From Sphingopyxis sp. (GTDB lineage Bacteria > Pseudomonadota > Alphaproteobacteria > Sphingomonadales > Sphingomonadaceae): a stretch of 52,080 nucleotides of DNA. The position numbers were made by a program, and so were the translations under genes. Numbering within the stretch: the first letter of the stretch is position 1; every line of letters starts with the position of its first letter. Shown piece after piece: positions 26,139 through 35,900 of this stretch. Under the pieces are notes generated by a model that was not told where the DNA came from, did not search any database, and worked only from the letters and a program-made list of their open reading frames with translations. Where the stretch lies: NCBI RefSeq assembly GCF_019459305.1, contig NZ_JAIBES010000138.1:1-52080 (forward strand), written 5' to 3'.

Positions 26139-27488
26139 ATGATCGCTTATTGGTTTCAGCGCGCATGGATCGCCAATCAGTGGCTGCACAATGTGCGCCT
26201 GACGGTCGCGGAAGGGCGGATTTCAGCGCTTGAAACCGGTGTCGGCGCCGCGCCCGGTGATGAGCGCCACGCCGCAGCGCTGCCCGGCCTGTGCAACGTC
26301 CATAGCCACGGTTTTCAGCGCGGGATGGCGGGGCTGTCGGAACGCCGCAGCCGCCCCGACGACAATTTCTGGAGCTGGCGCGAAATCATGTACCGCTTCC
26401 TCGACCGGCTGACGCCCGAGGATGTCGCGGCGATCACCGCGCAGGCCTACGCGGAAATGCTCGAGGGTGGTTTCACCCGCGTCGGCGAGTTTCACTATCT
26501 CCACCATGATCCGGCGGGCGCGACCTTCGCCGATCCCGCCGAAATGGCAGGCGCAATCGTCGACGCCAGCTCGGTGACGGGCATTGGCCTGACCTTGCTG
26601 CCGGTCTTCTATGCCCATGGCAATTTCGGCGGCGCGTCGCCAAGCCCCGGCCAGCGGCGCTTCCTCAGCGACATCGACGGCTTTGCAACGCTACTCGACA
26701 GCGCGCGGACCAAACTAGTCGGCGACGCCAATATCGGCATCGCGCCGCACTCGCTACGCGCCGTCGCGCCCGACCAGCTGGCGGCGCTGCTCGCGATGTC
26801 GCCCACCGGGCCGGTCCATATCCACGCCGCCGAACAGGAAAAGGAAGTCGCCGACTGCATCGCATGGAGCGGCGCGCGCCCGGTCGCATGGCTGCTCGAT
26901 AACGCCGCCGTCGATGCGCGCTGGTGCCTGATCCACTCGACGCATCTGGATGCGGATGAAGTGCCGCGTCTCGCCGCCAGCGGCGCGGTTGCCGGGATCT
27001 GCCCGATTACCGAGGCGAACCTCGGCGACGGCATCTTCCCGGCGATCGATTATCTGGCGGCGGGCGGCCGCTTCGGGATCGGCACCGACAGCAATATCCT
27101 GATCGACGCCGCGGGCGAGCTGCGCGCGCTCGAATATTCGCAGCGGTTGGCACATCGCGCCCGCGCGCTGCTCGCCGGAACCGAATTGCCCTTCGTCGGC
27201 GCCAATCTTTACGCCCGTGCGCTCGCCGGCGGCGCGCAGGCGCTGGGGGTCGAAACGGGCCTTGCGGTCGGCCAGCCCGCCGACATCATCTCGCTCGACC
27301 TCGACCACCCGAGCTTCGCGGGAACCGACGACGCGACGCTCCTAGACCGCTTGATTTTTGCGGGCAGGGCAGGGACAATCGACTGCGTCTGGCGCGCCGG
27401 GGTCAAGCGCGTCGCAGGCGGGCGCCATGTCGATCGCAGCGCCATCGCTGCCGCCTATCGCAAAAGCGTCGAGCGGATCGTCGCGTGA
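26139..27488 (+). CDS. hutF: formimidoylglutamate deiminase
   Basis: Converts N-formimino-L-glutamate to N-formyl-L-glutamate and ammonia, feeding hutG. The 449-residue amidohydrolase shows the metal ligands CNVHSHGFQRGMAG (HxH), His in PVHIHAAEQEKEV, His in LIHSTHLDADEV and Asp in FGIGTDSNILID, with DNFWSWREIMYRFLDRL typical of HutF. Start ATG at 26139 with GAGGG upstream. The stop overlaps the hutC GTG start (GTGA). Confidence 0.96.
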   Translation: MIAYWFQRAWIANQWLHNVRLTVAEGRISALETGVGAAPGDERHAAALPGLCNVHSHGFQRGMAGLSERRSRPDDNFWSWREIMYRFLDRLTPEDVAAITAQAYAEMLEGGFTRVGEFHYLHHDPAGATFADPAEMAGAIVDASSVTGIGLTLLPVFYAHGNFGGASPSPGQRRFLSDIDGFATLLDSARTKLVGDANIGIAPHSLRAVAPDQLAALLAMSPTGPVHIHAAEQEKEVADCIAWSGARPVAWLLDNAAVDARWCLIHSTHLDADEVPRLAASGAVAGICPITEANLGDGIFPAIDYLAAGGRFGIGTDSNILIDAAGELRALEYSQRLAHRARALLAGTELPFVGANLYARALAGGAQALGVETGLAVGQPADIISLDLDHPSFAGTDDATLLDRLIFAGRAGTIDCVWRAGVKRVAGGRHVDRSAIAAAYRKSVERIVA

Positions 27489-28142
27489 CGCGCGCGGCGC
27501 CGAACCCGGCGCGCCGAATCCGCGAGGATATCGAGGCCCGCATCCGCTCGGGCGAGTGGAAACCGGGAACAAGGATCCCGATCGAACAGGAGCTCGCGGC
27601 GCGCTACGGCTGCGCCCGCGCGACGGTCAGCAAGGCGCTGGGCGAGCTCGTCGCCGCCGGTCTGGTCGAACGGCGGCGCAAGGCGGGCTCGTTCGTCGCA
27701 CATCCGCCGGTGCATTCGGCGGTGATGACCGTTCCCGATCTGGCCGAGCTGATCGCGGCGCGCGGCGAAACCTATCGCTGGGAAGCGCGCGCGATCGTCC
27801 GCCGCAAAAATGTGGGTGAAGCCGACACGCTGCAGATCGACGGAATCCACTTTGCCGCCGACGAACCCTTCGCGCTCGAACGCCGCACCATCGAACTCGC
27901 CGAAGTCCCTGCGGCGGCGGAGGCGGATTTTGCCGTCGAGGCGCCGGGAACATGGCTGCTCGCGCATATTCCCTGGACCTCGGGGCGCCCAGTGGTGGGG
28001 GGCGGCGGCCTGCCTCCCGCCCCACCGCGACACCGGGCGCGGCGACCGGCCCGTCACGCATGTCCGCCAGCTTTTCCGCGGCGATCGATTCGATCTGGTG
28101 GCCGAGTTTCAGGCCGGGATGCCCCGGCGCGAAGGCGAATGA
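27485..28142 (+). pseudogene. hutC: histidine-utilisation repressor HutC, internally deleted and frameshifted
   Basis: GntR-family repressor whose C-terminal UTRA domain binds urocanate. The N-terminal winged helix is intact (RRIREDIEARIRSGEWKPGT, EQELAARYGCARATVSKALG) and the UTRA domain runs normally to TWLLAHIPWTS. From about 27985 the frame is lost; the family's conserved end, PVTHVRQLFRGDRFDLVAEF, continues in a different frame and stops at 28142. About 25 residues expected between the two parts are missing, so the lesion is a deletion, not only a single-base slip. The undisturbed frame runs on to 28258 as unrelated sequence. Effector sensing is likely lost, though DNA binding might persist. 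Confidence 0.75.
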
Positions 28143-28241
28143 ATTCTGCGCGCTATCCTTGGACCTTTGCTCTCTGTCCTGCGGAGCGGTGCATAAGCCA
28201 TTTGCTTATGCTGTATTGCGATATTAATACGGTAGCTGAGC

Positions 28242-30278
28242 ATGACCTGGTTCCGTAAATCCAAAACTCCCGATCCAGCGCCCGCCGCGCCGCCGCTTTC
28301 CATGCCCGGCGCGCCCGTTTTCGACGTGCCACCGCCGGTTGTCCCGGAATCGCGGCGGCGCAAATGGCTACGCCGGATCTCGCGCGGCTTTGCCATTTTC
28401 TGTATCCTGTTTATCCTGCTCGTCGGCTGGCTGGCGCTGACCGCGCCTTTGTCGAAATCGCTCGAACCGATCGTGCCGCCGCAAATCACCTTGCTCGCCT
28501 CCGACGGCACCCCGATCGCGCGGTCGGGGGCGATCGTCGATGCGCCAGTGAAGGCCACCGCGCTGCCCAAGCATGTCACTGGCGCCTTCCTTGCGATCGA
28601 GGACCGGCGTTTCTACACCCATATGGGCGTCGATCCGCGCAGCATCGCGCGCGCGGTCTGGAGCAATGTCAGCGGCGGGCGAACGCAGGGCGGCAGCACG
28701 ATCACCCAGCAACTGGCGAAATTCACCTTCCTGACACCGAAACGCACCCTCGGTCGCAAGGCGCGCGAAGCGCTGATCGCTTTCTGGCTCGAAGCCTGGC
28801 TGACCAAGGACGAGATTCTCGAACGCTATCTGTCGAACGCCTATTTTGGCGACAACACCTACGGCCTGCGCGCGGCGTCGCTGCATTATTTCTATCGACA
28901 GCCCGAAAAACTGACCCCCGCGCAGGCGGCGATGCTTGCGGGACTGGTGCAGGCACCGTCGCGGCTGGCGCCGACCAAGAATCCCGATCTGGCGGCCAAG
29001 CGGATGAAGCTCGTCGTCAACGCGATGGCCGATGAGGGCTATATCACCGCCGCGCAGGCGAAGGCGATCCGTACCCCGAGCATCGATGTACGCTCGCGCA
29101 ATACGCTGCCGACCGGCACTTATTTTGCCGACTGGGCGCTGCCCGAGGCGCGCAAGCTCAGCGACGTCGGCTATTCGCGCCAGACGATCAAGACGACGCT
29201 CGACGCGCGTTTGCAGGCGGTGGCGCGGCGCGTGACGAGCCGCGCCGGGGTCGGCCAGGCGCAGCTCGCGCTGGTCGCGATGCGCCCGAATGGCGAGGTC
29301 GTCGCGATGATCGGCGGGCGCGATTATGCCGCATCGCCGTTCAACCGCGCGACGCAGGCGCGGCGCCAGCCGGGATCGACCTTCAAACTCTTTGTCTATC
29401 TAGCCGCGCTGCGCGCCGGGTGGGAACCCGATGATGTCATCGACAACCAGTCGATCGAAACGGGATCATACCGTCCCAAAAATTCGGGCGGCGCCTATTC
29501 GAAAACGATCACGCTGGAGGACGCCTTCGCGACGTCGAGCAATGTCGCGGCGGTGCGGCTGCTGCGCGAAGTCGGCGACGACAAGGTGATCGACATGGCG
29601 CGCGACCTGGGGGTCACTGCGCCGATGACCAGGGGCGACCCCAGCCTTGCGCTCGGCACCTCGAGCATGACCTTGCTCGAACTGACCGCGGCCTATGCCG
29701 CGGTGGCAGCGAACAGCTATCCCGTCGTCCCGCATGCGTTCGAGGGCGAGGAAAAGGGCTGGTTCGAAAATCTGATCTCGGGACCCAGCCGCTTCGGGTC
29801 GGGCGTCCATGACGACATCGAACAGATGCTGCGCGCCGCGGTCAATCGCGGCACTGGCCGCGCGGCGCGGCTGCCGCAGGCGAATTTCGGCAAGACCGGG
29901 ACCAGCCAGGACAATCGCGACGCGCTGTTCGTCGGCTATGCCAATGGGCTGGTGGTCGGGGTGTGGATCGGCAACGACGATAATTCACCGCTGCGCGGCA
30001 TTTCGGGTGGCGGATTGCCCGCGCGGATCTGGCGCGATTTCATGACCCAGGCTTCCGGCCAGAAAGCGCCGCCGCCGCGCTCGGCTGACCCGCGCGGGCC
30101 GGTCGAACCACAGGACATTCCCGACATCGGTGCGATCCCGATCGGCGACAACAGCAGCGTCGGGATTGAGGGCGGCACTGCGGTGATCTCGACCGAAATC
30201 AACGGCAGCCGGATCGATTTGCGGGTGCCGATCGCGAACGAGGGGCCGCCCCCCGAGCCTGTTCCCGCGCCGCCGTGA
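28242..30278 (+). CDS. class A penicillin-binding protein (transglycosylase/transpeptidase)
   Basis: Bifunctional peptidoglycan synthase of the inner membrane, acting in the periplasm. The 678-residue protein has a Pro-rich cytoplasmic N-terminus, one membrane helix (residues ~50-67), a GT51 glycosyltransferase domain with catalytic Glu120 in IEDRRFYTHMGVDP and QGGSTITQQLAKFTFL, and a transpeptidase domain with S379-TFK (QPGSTFKLFVYLAAL), the SSN motif at 432-434 and KTGT at 551-554. It resembles the short PBP1A-like enzymes of sphingomonads; which named class it belongs to is unclear. A Pro-rich tail ends the protein. Its ATG lies 100 bp after the true end of hutC. Confidence 0.9.
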   Translation: MTWFRKSKTPDPAPAAPPLSMPGAPVFDVPPPVVPESRRRKWLRRISRGFAIFCILFILLVGWLALTAPLSKSLEPIVPPQITLLASDGTPIARSGAIVDAPVKATALPKHVTGAFLAIEDRRFYTHMGVDPRSIARAVWSNVSGGRTQGGSTITQQLAKFTFLTPKRTLGRKAREALIAFWLEAWLTKDEILERYLSNAYFGDNTYGLRAASLHYFYRQPEKLTPAQAAMLAGLVQAPSRLAPTKNPDLAAKRMKLVVNAMADEGYITAAQAKAIRTPSIDVRSRNTLPTGTYFADWALPEARKLSDVGYSRQTIKTTLDARLQAVARRVTSRAGVGQAQLALVAMRPNGEVVAMIGGRDYAASPFNRATQARRQPGSTFKLFVYLAALRAGWEPDDVIDNQSIETGSYRPKNSGGAYSKTITLEDAFATSSNVAAVRLLREVGDDKVIDMARDLGVTAPMTRGDPSLALGTSSMTLLELTAAYAAVAANSYPVVPHAFEGEEKGWFENLISGPSRFGSGVHDDIEQMLRAAVNRGTGRAARLPQANFGKTGTSQDNRDALFVGYANGLVVGVWIGNDDNSPLRGISGGGLPARIWRDFMTQASGQKAPPPRSADPRGPVEPQDIPDIGAIPIGDNSSVGIEGGTAVISTEINGSRIDLRVPIANEGPPPEPVPAPP

Positions 30279-30308
30279 GGGATGGGCGGGTTCAGGAATG
30301 AAGCTGTG

Positions 30309-30385
30309 CTCCCGCGAAGGCGGGAGCCCATCGCCAGCCCGCGCGAGTTTGAACCGTCTGGGGATGGATCCCCGCCTTCGCGGGG
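30309..30385. repeat. REP-like pair of inverted hairpins
   Basis: CTCCCGC-GAAG-GCGGGAG at 30309-30326 and CCCCGC-CTTC-GCGGGG at 30370-30385. Each is a hairpin and the two are reverse complements of one another over 14 bases (CCCGCGAAGGCGGG). They sit between two convergent genes, the usual place for REP/BIME elements, and may also end transcription. Confidence 0.7.
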
Positions 30386-30420
30386 AAACAGGAATCTTCT
30401 TGAGCCTCGAATAAACGCAC

Positions 30421-31485
30421 TCAGCCAGCCAACAGGTCAAACCCACCCGTGGCCATCCTCGTACCGTTGACGATCAGATCAATCCTGTGCCGCCCCGGAT
30501 GATGCCGCCGCGTGCTGAAATCGCGGATCGTCTGGTTGATGCGCAGTGCGACGGCCTCGCCCCCGGCGAGGTCGAATGTCTTCCACTTAAACACCTTCGC
30601 CGCGCTTTTGCCGCCCGCCCGCGCATAGTGGACGCGATAATCGACTACCAAAGGCTGATTTTCCTTCGAATCCGAAACAATCTCTGAGGTGATCACGATC
30701 CGCTCGCCCAGCCGCACCACCGATGGTTCGACCGCGAAGCTACGCACCGTCACCGCTGCGCCATGGCCGACGCCGATCAGCGCCAGCGCGCGTGGCTCGC
30801 CCTGCTTGATCAGGGTGCGGAGTGCATGGCGGATGATCCACGCGGTGTGCGGATCATCGTTCGGCCAGTCCGCCAGTCGATCGAGCAGCCAGTCGGGGCA
30901 GTCCTTGGCAATGTCGTTGAGATGATTGGCGACCGATTTGCGCACATAGAGGCTGGGATCGGCCTTTAATGTCTCAAGAATATGCGCCGCGCGGGTCGGA
31001 TCAGCCTTCAACCCTGGAACCCGCGCCGCCCACGGCAGCCGCGGGCGGCCGCCTTCGCTCGCCAGCCTGCGGACATGCTCGTCATCGCTGCCGGTCCAGC
31101 GCGCCATCACTGCCAGCGCGCGATCGGCATCCTGCGCCAGAAAGGGCCGGATCGCGAATTCGGCGGTGCCAAAGCGTGTCAGACTTGCGAGCGCGTCCAT
31201 CGATCGGTCGAAATCGTCCAGCCCGTAGCGCGCCACATATTCGGTCACCGCTACCGCTTGAAATCCGTGCGTCAGCTGCGGCGCCATTTCGCGGATGACG
31301 CCCAGCGCCGCTGCATAATCGGCGGGCAGCGCGGGGCGTAGCGCCTCCGCAATATGGCGCACCCGCTCCATGATCGACAGCGCGTCGAGGCCGTCGGTGG
31401 CGACGCTCAGGAATGCCGATCGATCGAAGCGCGGCGAAGCAGCCACGCCCGCGTCGGCGATCGTCGTCAGCGCTTGCGGACCCAA
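30421..31485 (-). CDS. AlkC-like DNA alkylation repair protein with C-terminal Ig-like domain
   Basis: HEAT-repeat DNA glycosylase family (AlkC/AlkD). Key AlkC-type stretch: RRLASEGGRPRLPWAARVP, DPSLYVRKSVANHLNDIAKD and a repeat-rich N-terminal half (LDALSIMERVRHIAEALRPA). The last ~100 residues (VRSFAVEPSVVRLGERIVIT ... HRIDLIVNG) look like the Ig-like domain found in one AlkC subgroup. No ATG fits: in-frame ALLKDIL residues, typical of the family start, lie upstream of the TTG at 31485, so translation may begin at a TTG or a rarer codon just after the nodT-type gene's stop. Probably the last gene behind the RND efflux operon. Confidence 0.8.
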   Translation of the reverse strand: MGPQALTTIADAGVAASPRFDRSAFLSVATDGLDALSIMERVRHIAEALRPALPADYAAALGVIREMAPQLTHGFQAVAVTEYVARYGLDDFDRSMDALASLTRFGTAEFAIRPFLAQDADRALAVMARWTGSDDEHVRRLASEGGRPRLPWAARVPGLKADPTRAAHILETLKADPSLYVRKSVANHLNDIAKDCPDWLLDRLADWPNDDPHTAWIIRHALRTLIKQGEPRALALIGVGHGAAVTVRSFAVEPSVVRLGERIVITSEIVSDSKENQPLVVDYRVHYARAGGKSAAKVFKWKTFDLAGGEAVALRINQTIRDFSTRRHHPGRHRIDLIVNGTRMATGGFDLLAG

Positions 31486-31533
31486 TATGTCCTTCAGCAG
31501 GGCAGGGGCTTTGTCCGAAATCGCCTTGGTCCT

Positions 31534-32934
31534 TCAGCGCCGCTCGACCAGCCCGCCGCCGAGCGCGACGTACAGCGTCACCAGATTGTCGACCTGCGCG
31601 CGGCGCGTTTCGATCAGCGTCTGTTCGGCGGCAAACAGATTGCGTTCGGCGTCGAGCACTTCGAGATAGGTCGATACCCCCTCCCGGTACCGCTTGCGCG
31701 CCAGATCGGCGATCTGCCGCTGCGCGAGCGTCCCGCGTTCCTGCGCCTCGACCTGCTCGGCGAGATAGCGGCGTCCGGCGAGCGCATCGGCCACTTCGCG
31801 GAACGCTCCTTGGACGGTGCGCTCATAAGTCGCAACCGCGATATTTTCGCGCGCCTCGGCGACGGTGAGATTGCCCTTGTTGCGACCGAAATCGAAGATA
31901 GGCAGGCTGATCGACGGACCAAAGCTCCAGCCGAAACCGTCATTGCTGAACAGATTGTCGAGCGAGCCCGAGGCGAAGCCGAGGTTACCCGTCAGCGAGA
32001 TCGACGGGAAGAAGGCCGCGCGGGCCGCACCGATATTCGCCTGCGCGGCGCGCAGCCGTTCCTCTGCGGCGAGGATGTCGGGACGTGCGACGAGCAGGTC
32101 CGACGGCAATCCCGCGGTCAGCACCGGCGACTGTCCCTGCGCGACGAGCGGCAGCGGTGCGGGCAGGGGGCCGGCGACCGGTCCGCCGGTCAGCACGGCG
32201 AGGAAATTATCGGCCTGCGCCTTGCCGAGTTTCAGACTGGCGAGCTGCGTCTCGGCCTGCGTCAGCAGCGTTTCCGACTGGCGGTAATCGAGCGCCGAAG
32301 TCACCCCCGCGTCCAGCCGCCGCTTGGCGATCCGCAGCCCTTCCTTGCGGCTGGTTACCGTCGCTTCGGCGAGCGCGATCTGTTCCTCGGCGCCGCGCGA
32401 GGCGAAATAGGTCGACGCGACGTCGCGCACCAGCGCCAGGCGGAACGCGCGCTCGGCCTGCTGGGTCGCCAGATACTGGCTGCGCGCCGCTTCGGACAGA
32501 TTCTTGACCCGCCCCCAGAAATCGAGCTCGAACGACGTCACTCCGACCCCGACCGAATAGCGGCTGGTGGTGTCGGTCCCGGCGCCGGACAGCGACGGCC
32601 CGCGGGTGCGGGCGGCATCGGCGCTGGCACCGACCGTCGGCAGACGGTCGGCGTCCTGGATGCGGTAAAGTCCGCGCGCTTCCTCGATCTGAGCGACCGC
32701 CACCGCAAGATCGCGGTTGCGCTCGATCGCCTGCGCGATCAGCACTTCAAGCTGCGGGTCGGCGAAAAAGTCCTGCCAGGCAACATCGGTTGCGCGCTGG
32801 CCCAGCGTCACATCGCCGACAAACGCCTGCGGATAATCGGGCGCAGTGGGCAGCGCCGGGCGCTCGTGCGGCGGCGCCATATTGGCGCAGCCGGCAAGCG
32901 TCGTCGCTGCGAGCAACGCGATCCACTTACGCAT
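31534..32934 (-). CDS. RND efflux outer-membrane lipoprotein (NodT/OprM family)
   Basis: Trimeric outer-membrane channel of a tripartite efflux pump. The 466-residue product begins MRKWIALLAATTLAGCANMA, a lipoprotein signal with lipobox LAGC. TolC-type repeats follow (NRDLAVAVAQIEEARGLYRI, RYSVGVGVTSFELDFWGRVK, ARPDILAAEERLRAAQANIG, SLPIFDFGRNKGNLTVAEA). The start at 32934 has GAGGAG 7 bp upstream; a further ATG at 32949 is less well placed. It overlaps the pump gene by 8 bp, showing coupled expression. Confidence 0.93.
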   Translation of the reverse strand: MRKWIALLAATTLAGCANMAPPHERPALPTAPDYPQAFVGDVTLGQRATDVAWQDFFADPQLEVLIAQAIERNRDLAVAVAQIEEARGLYRIQDADRLPTVGASADAARTRGPSLSGAGTDTTSRYSVGVGVTSFELDFWGRVKNLSEAARSQYLATQQAERAFRLALVRDVASTYFASRGAEEQIALAEATVTSRKEGLRIAKRRLDAGVTSALDYRQSETLLTQAETQLASLKLGKAQADNFLAVLTGGPVAGPLPAPLPLVAQGQSPVLTAGLPSDLLVARPDILAAEERLRAAQANIGAARAAFFPSISLTGNLGFASGSLDNLFSNDGFGWSFGPSISLPIFDFGRNKGNLTVAEARENIAVATYERTVQGAFREVADALAGRRYLAEQVEAQERGTLAQRQIADLARKRYREGVSTYLEVLDAERNLFAAEQTLIETRRAQVDNLVTLYVALGGGLVERR

Positions 32935-35900
32935 GTCCAGGCTCCTCATGAAGGCCTTTTTCGGTGGGGGCAGGGGGCCGCTTGCGGCTGATCCACTTGC
33001 GCACCGACAGATAGAAGAGCGGGATGAAGAAGATGCCGAGCAAGGTTGCCGCGATCATCCCGCCCATCACGCCCGACCCGACCGCGATCCGGCTCGCCGC
33101 GCCCGCGCCGCTCGCGATGACGAGCGGCACCATGCCCAGGATGAACGCCAGGCTGGTCATGATGATCGGGCGCAGCCGAAGCTTCACCGCCTCCATCACC
33201 GCATCGAGGGTCGATTTGCCCTCGGCCTCCTGCTCGATCGCAAACTCGACGATCAGGATCGCATTCTTCGCCGACAGGCCGATGATCGTGATCAGCCCGA
33301 CGTTGAAATAGATGTCGGCGGACAGGCCGCGGAACATCGAAAACAGCACCGCGCCCAGCACGCCCAGCGGCACCACCAGCAGCACCGACACCGGCACCGC
33401 CCAGCTCTCGTACAGCGCCGCAAGCAGCAGGAACACGACGATCAGCGACAGCCCGAGCAGCAGCCCGATCTGCCCCGCCGACTGTTTCTCCTCATAGGAA
33501 ATGCCGGTCCATTCGAACGCGAACCCCGTCGGCAGCGTTTCGGCCAGCCGCTCCATTTCGGCCATCGCCTCGCCGGTCGATTGGCCCGGCGCGGGTTCGC
33601 CCGAGATAGTCATCGCCGGATAGCCGTTATAGCGCTGCAACTGCGGCGCCTCCGCCGACCATGCGGCCTTGCTGAACGATCCGAACGGCACCATGCCACC
33701 ATTGGCGCTCCGCACGCGCAGGTCGAGCACGTCCTGCGGCGTCATCCGGCTCGCGGCGTCGGCCTGCAGCAGGACACGCAGCACGCGGCCTTCGCGGGTA
33801 AAATCATTGGCGTAGGCGCTGCCAAAGCTGATCGCCAGCGTCGCATTGACGTCGCCGATCGACAGCCCCAGCGCGCGCGCCTGAATCCGGTCGATATCGA
33901 CCTTCAGCACCGGGGCGTCTTCCTGACCCTCGGGCCGGACGTTGGCGAGCAGCTTGCTCTGCATCGCGCTGCCCAGCATCTGGTTGCGCGCCGCGACGAG
34001 CGCCTCGCGCCCATTCGCGCCGCGGTCCTGCAATTTGAAGGTAAAGCCGCTCGACGTGCCGAGTTCGGGGATCGACGGTGGGCTCAGCGAGAAGGCGAAC
34101 GCCTCCTTGATCCCCATCAACGTCCCCATCGCCTTGCCCGCGATCGCGTCGGCGCTGTCGCCATCGCCGGTGCGCTCGTCCCAGGGTTTCAGCGGCGTGA
34201 ACATGATCGCGTTCGCCTGACCCTGCCCGAAAAAGCTGAATCCGTTGACCAGCACGATATTCGCGACCTGCGGTTGTTCGGCAAAGAAGGCTTTGACCTG
34301 CTTCGTCGCTTCGGCGGTGCGCTGCGACGTCGCGCCCGGCGGCGCCTGGACCACCGTGATCAGATAGCCCTGATCTTCCTGCGGCAGGAACGATCCCGGC
34401 AGGCGGGTGAACAGCAGGCCGGTCACCAGCACCATCGCGGCAAACACGCCCAGCCAGCGCAGCGGCGACGCCAGCATCTTGCCGACCCCGCCCTGATAGC
34501 GATCGGTGGTGCGGCCGAACCAGCTGTTGAAGCGGGCAAAGAAGCGATCAAAAAAGGCGCCGATCTTGCCCTTGCGTGCCGTGTCGTCGTGCGGCTTGAG
34601 AAGCGTCGCGCACAGCGCGGGCGTGAGCGTCAGCGCGAGCAGCGCCGAGAAAGCGATCGAGATCGCCAGCGTCATCGAGAATTGGCGATAGATGCCGCCG
34701 GTCGACCCGGGGAAAAACGCCATCGGAATGAACACCGCGATCAGCACTAGCGTGATGCCGATGATCGCGCTGGTGATCTGCCCCATCGCCTTCACCGTCG
34801 CGTCATACGGCGACAGATGCTCTTCGTTCATGATTCGCTCGACATTCTCGATCACGACGATCGCATCATCGACGAGGATGCCGATCGCCAGCACCATGCC
34901 GAAAAGGGTCAGCACGTTGATCGAAAAACCGAACATCCACAGGCCCAGGCACGCGCCCGCCAGCGCGATCGGTACGACCACGGTCGGGATCACTGTCGCG
35001 CGCCAGTTATGCAGGAACAGGAACACGACGAGGAAGACGAGCACCATCGCCTCGATCAGCGTGATCACAACCTCTTCGATCGACAGCTGGATAAAGGGCG
35101 TCGTGTCATACGGGATCGACCAGGTGATGTCGGGCGGAAAGCCCTTCTCCAGCGCGGCCATCTGGCTGCGCACACCCTCGGCGGTCGCGAGCGCGTTGGC
35201 GCCGGGGGTCAGCTGGACCGCGAGGCCCGCCATCGGTTTGCCGTTAAGCTCCGACGAGAAGAGATAGCTTGCGGACCCCAGCTCGACGCGCCCGACATCG
35301 GCCAGCGTCACCGCCGACCCGTCGGGATTGGCGCGCAGGATGATGCTTTCGAACTGCTCGGGCTTGGTAAAGCGGCCCTGCGTCGTGATCACCGCATTGA
35401 GCTGCGCGCCCTTGGCGATCGGCTGGTCGCCCAGCTGGCCGCCCGGGGTCTGGCTGTTCTGCTCCTGCACCGCGCCCAGCGCGTCAGCGGCGGACAAATT
35501 GTACGACGCCAGCTTTTGCGGATCGAGCCAGATGCGCATCGCATATTCGGGTGCGAACGCCTGAACATTGCCGACGCCGTTCACCCGTCGCAGCTCGTCG
35601 AGCACGCGCGTGTTGGCGAAGTTGTTGACCTCCATCGGGTCGGTGTTGCCGCTCTTCGACGTGATCGCGACGATCAGCAGAAACCCGGAATTGGCTTCGG
35701 TCACCGAAATGCCCTGACGCCGGACGTCTTCGGGCAGGCGCTGTTCGACGCGGCGCAGGCGGTTCTGCACCTCCATCTGCGCATTATCGATGTCGGTCCC
35801 GGCCTCGAAGGTCAGGTTGATCGACGCGGTGCCGTTCGATTCGCTGGTCGAGGCCATGTAGAGAAAGCCCTCGACCCCGTTCAGTTCCTGCTCGATGACC

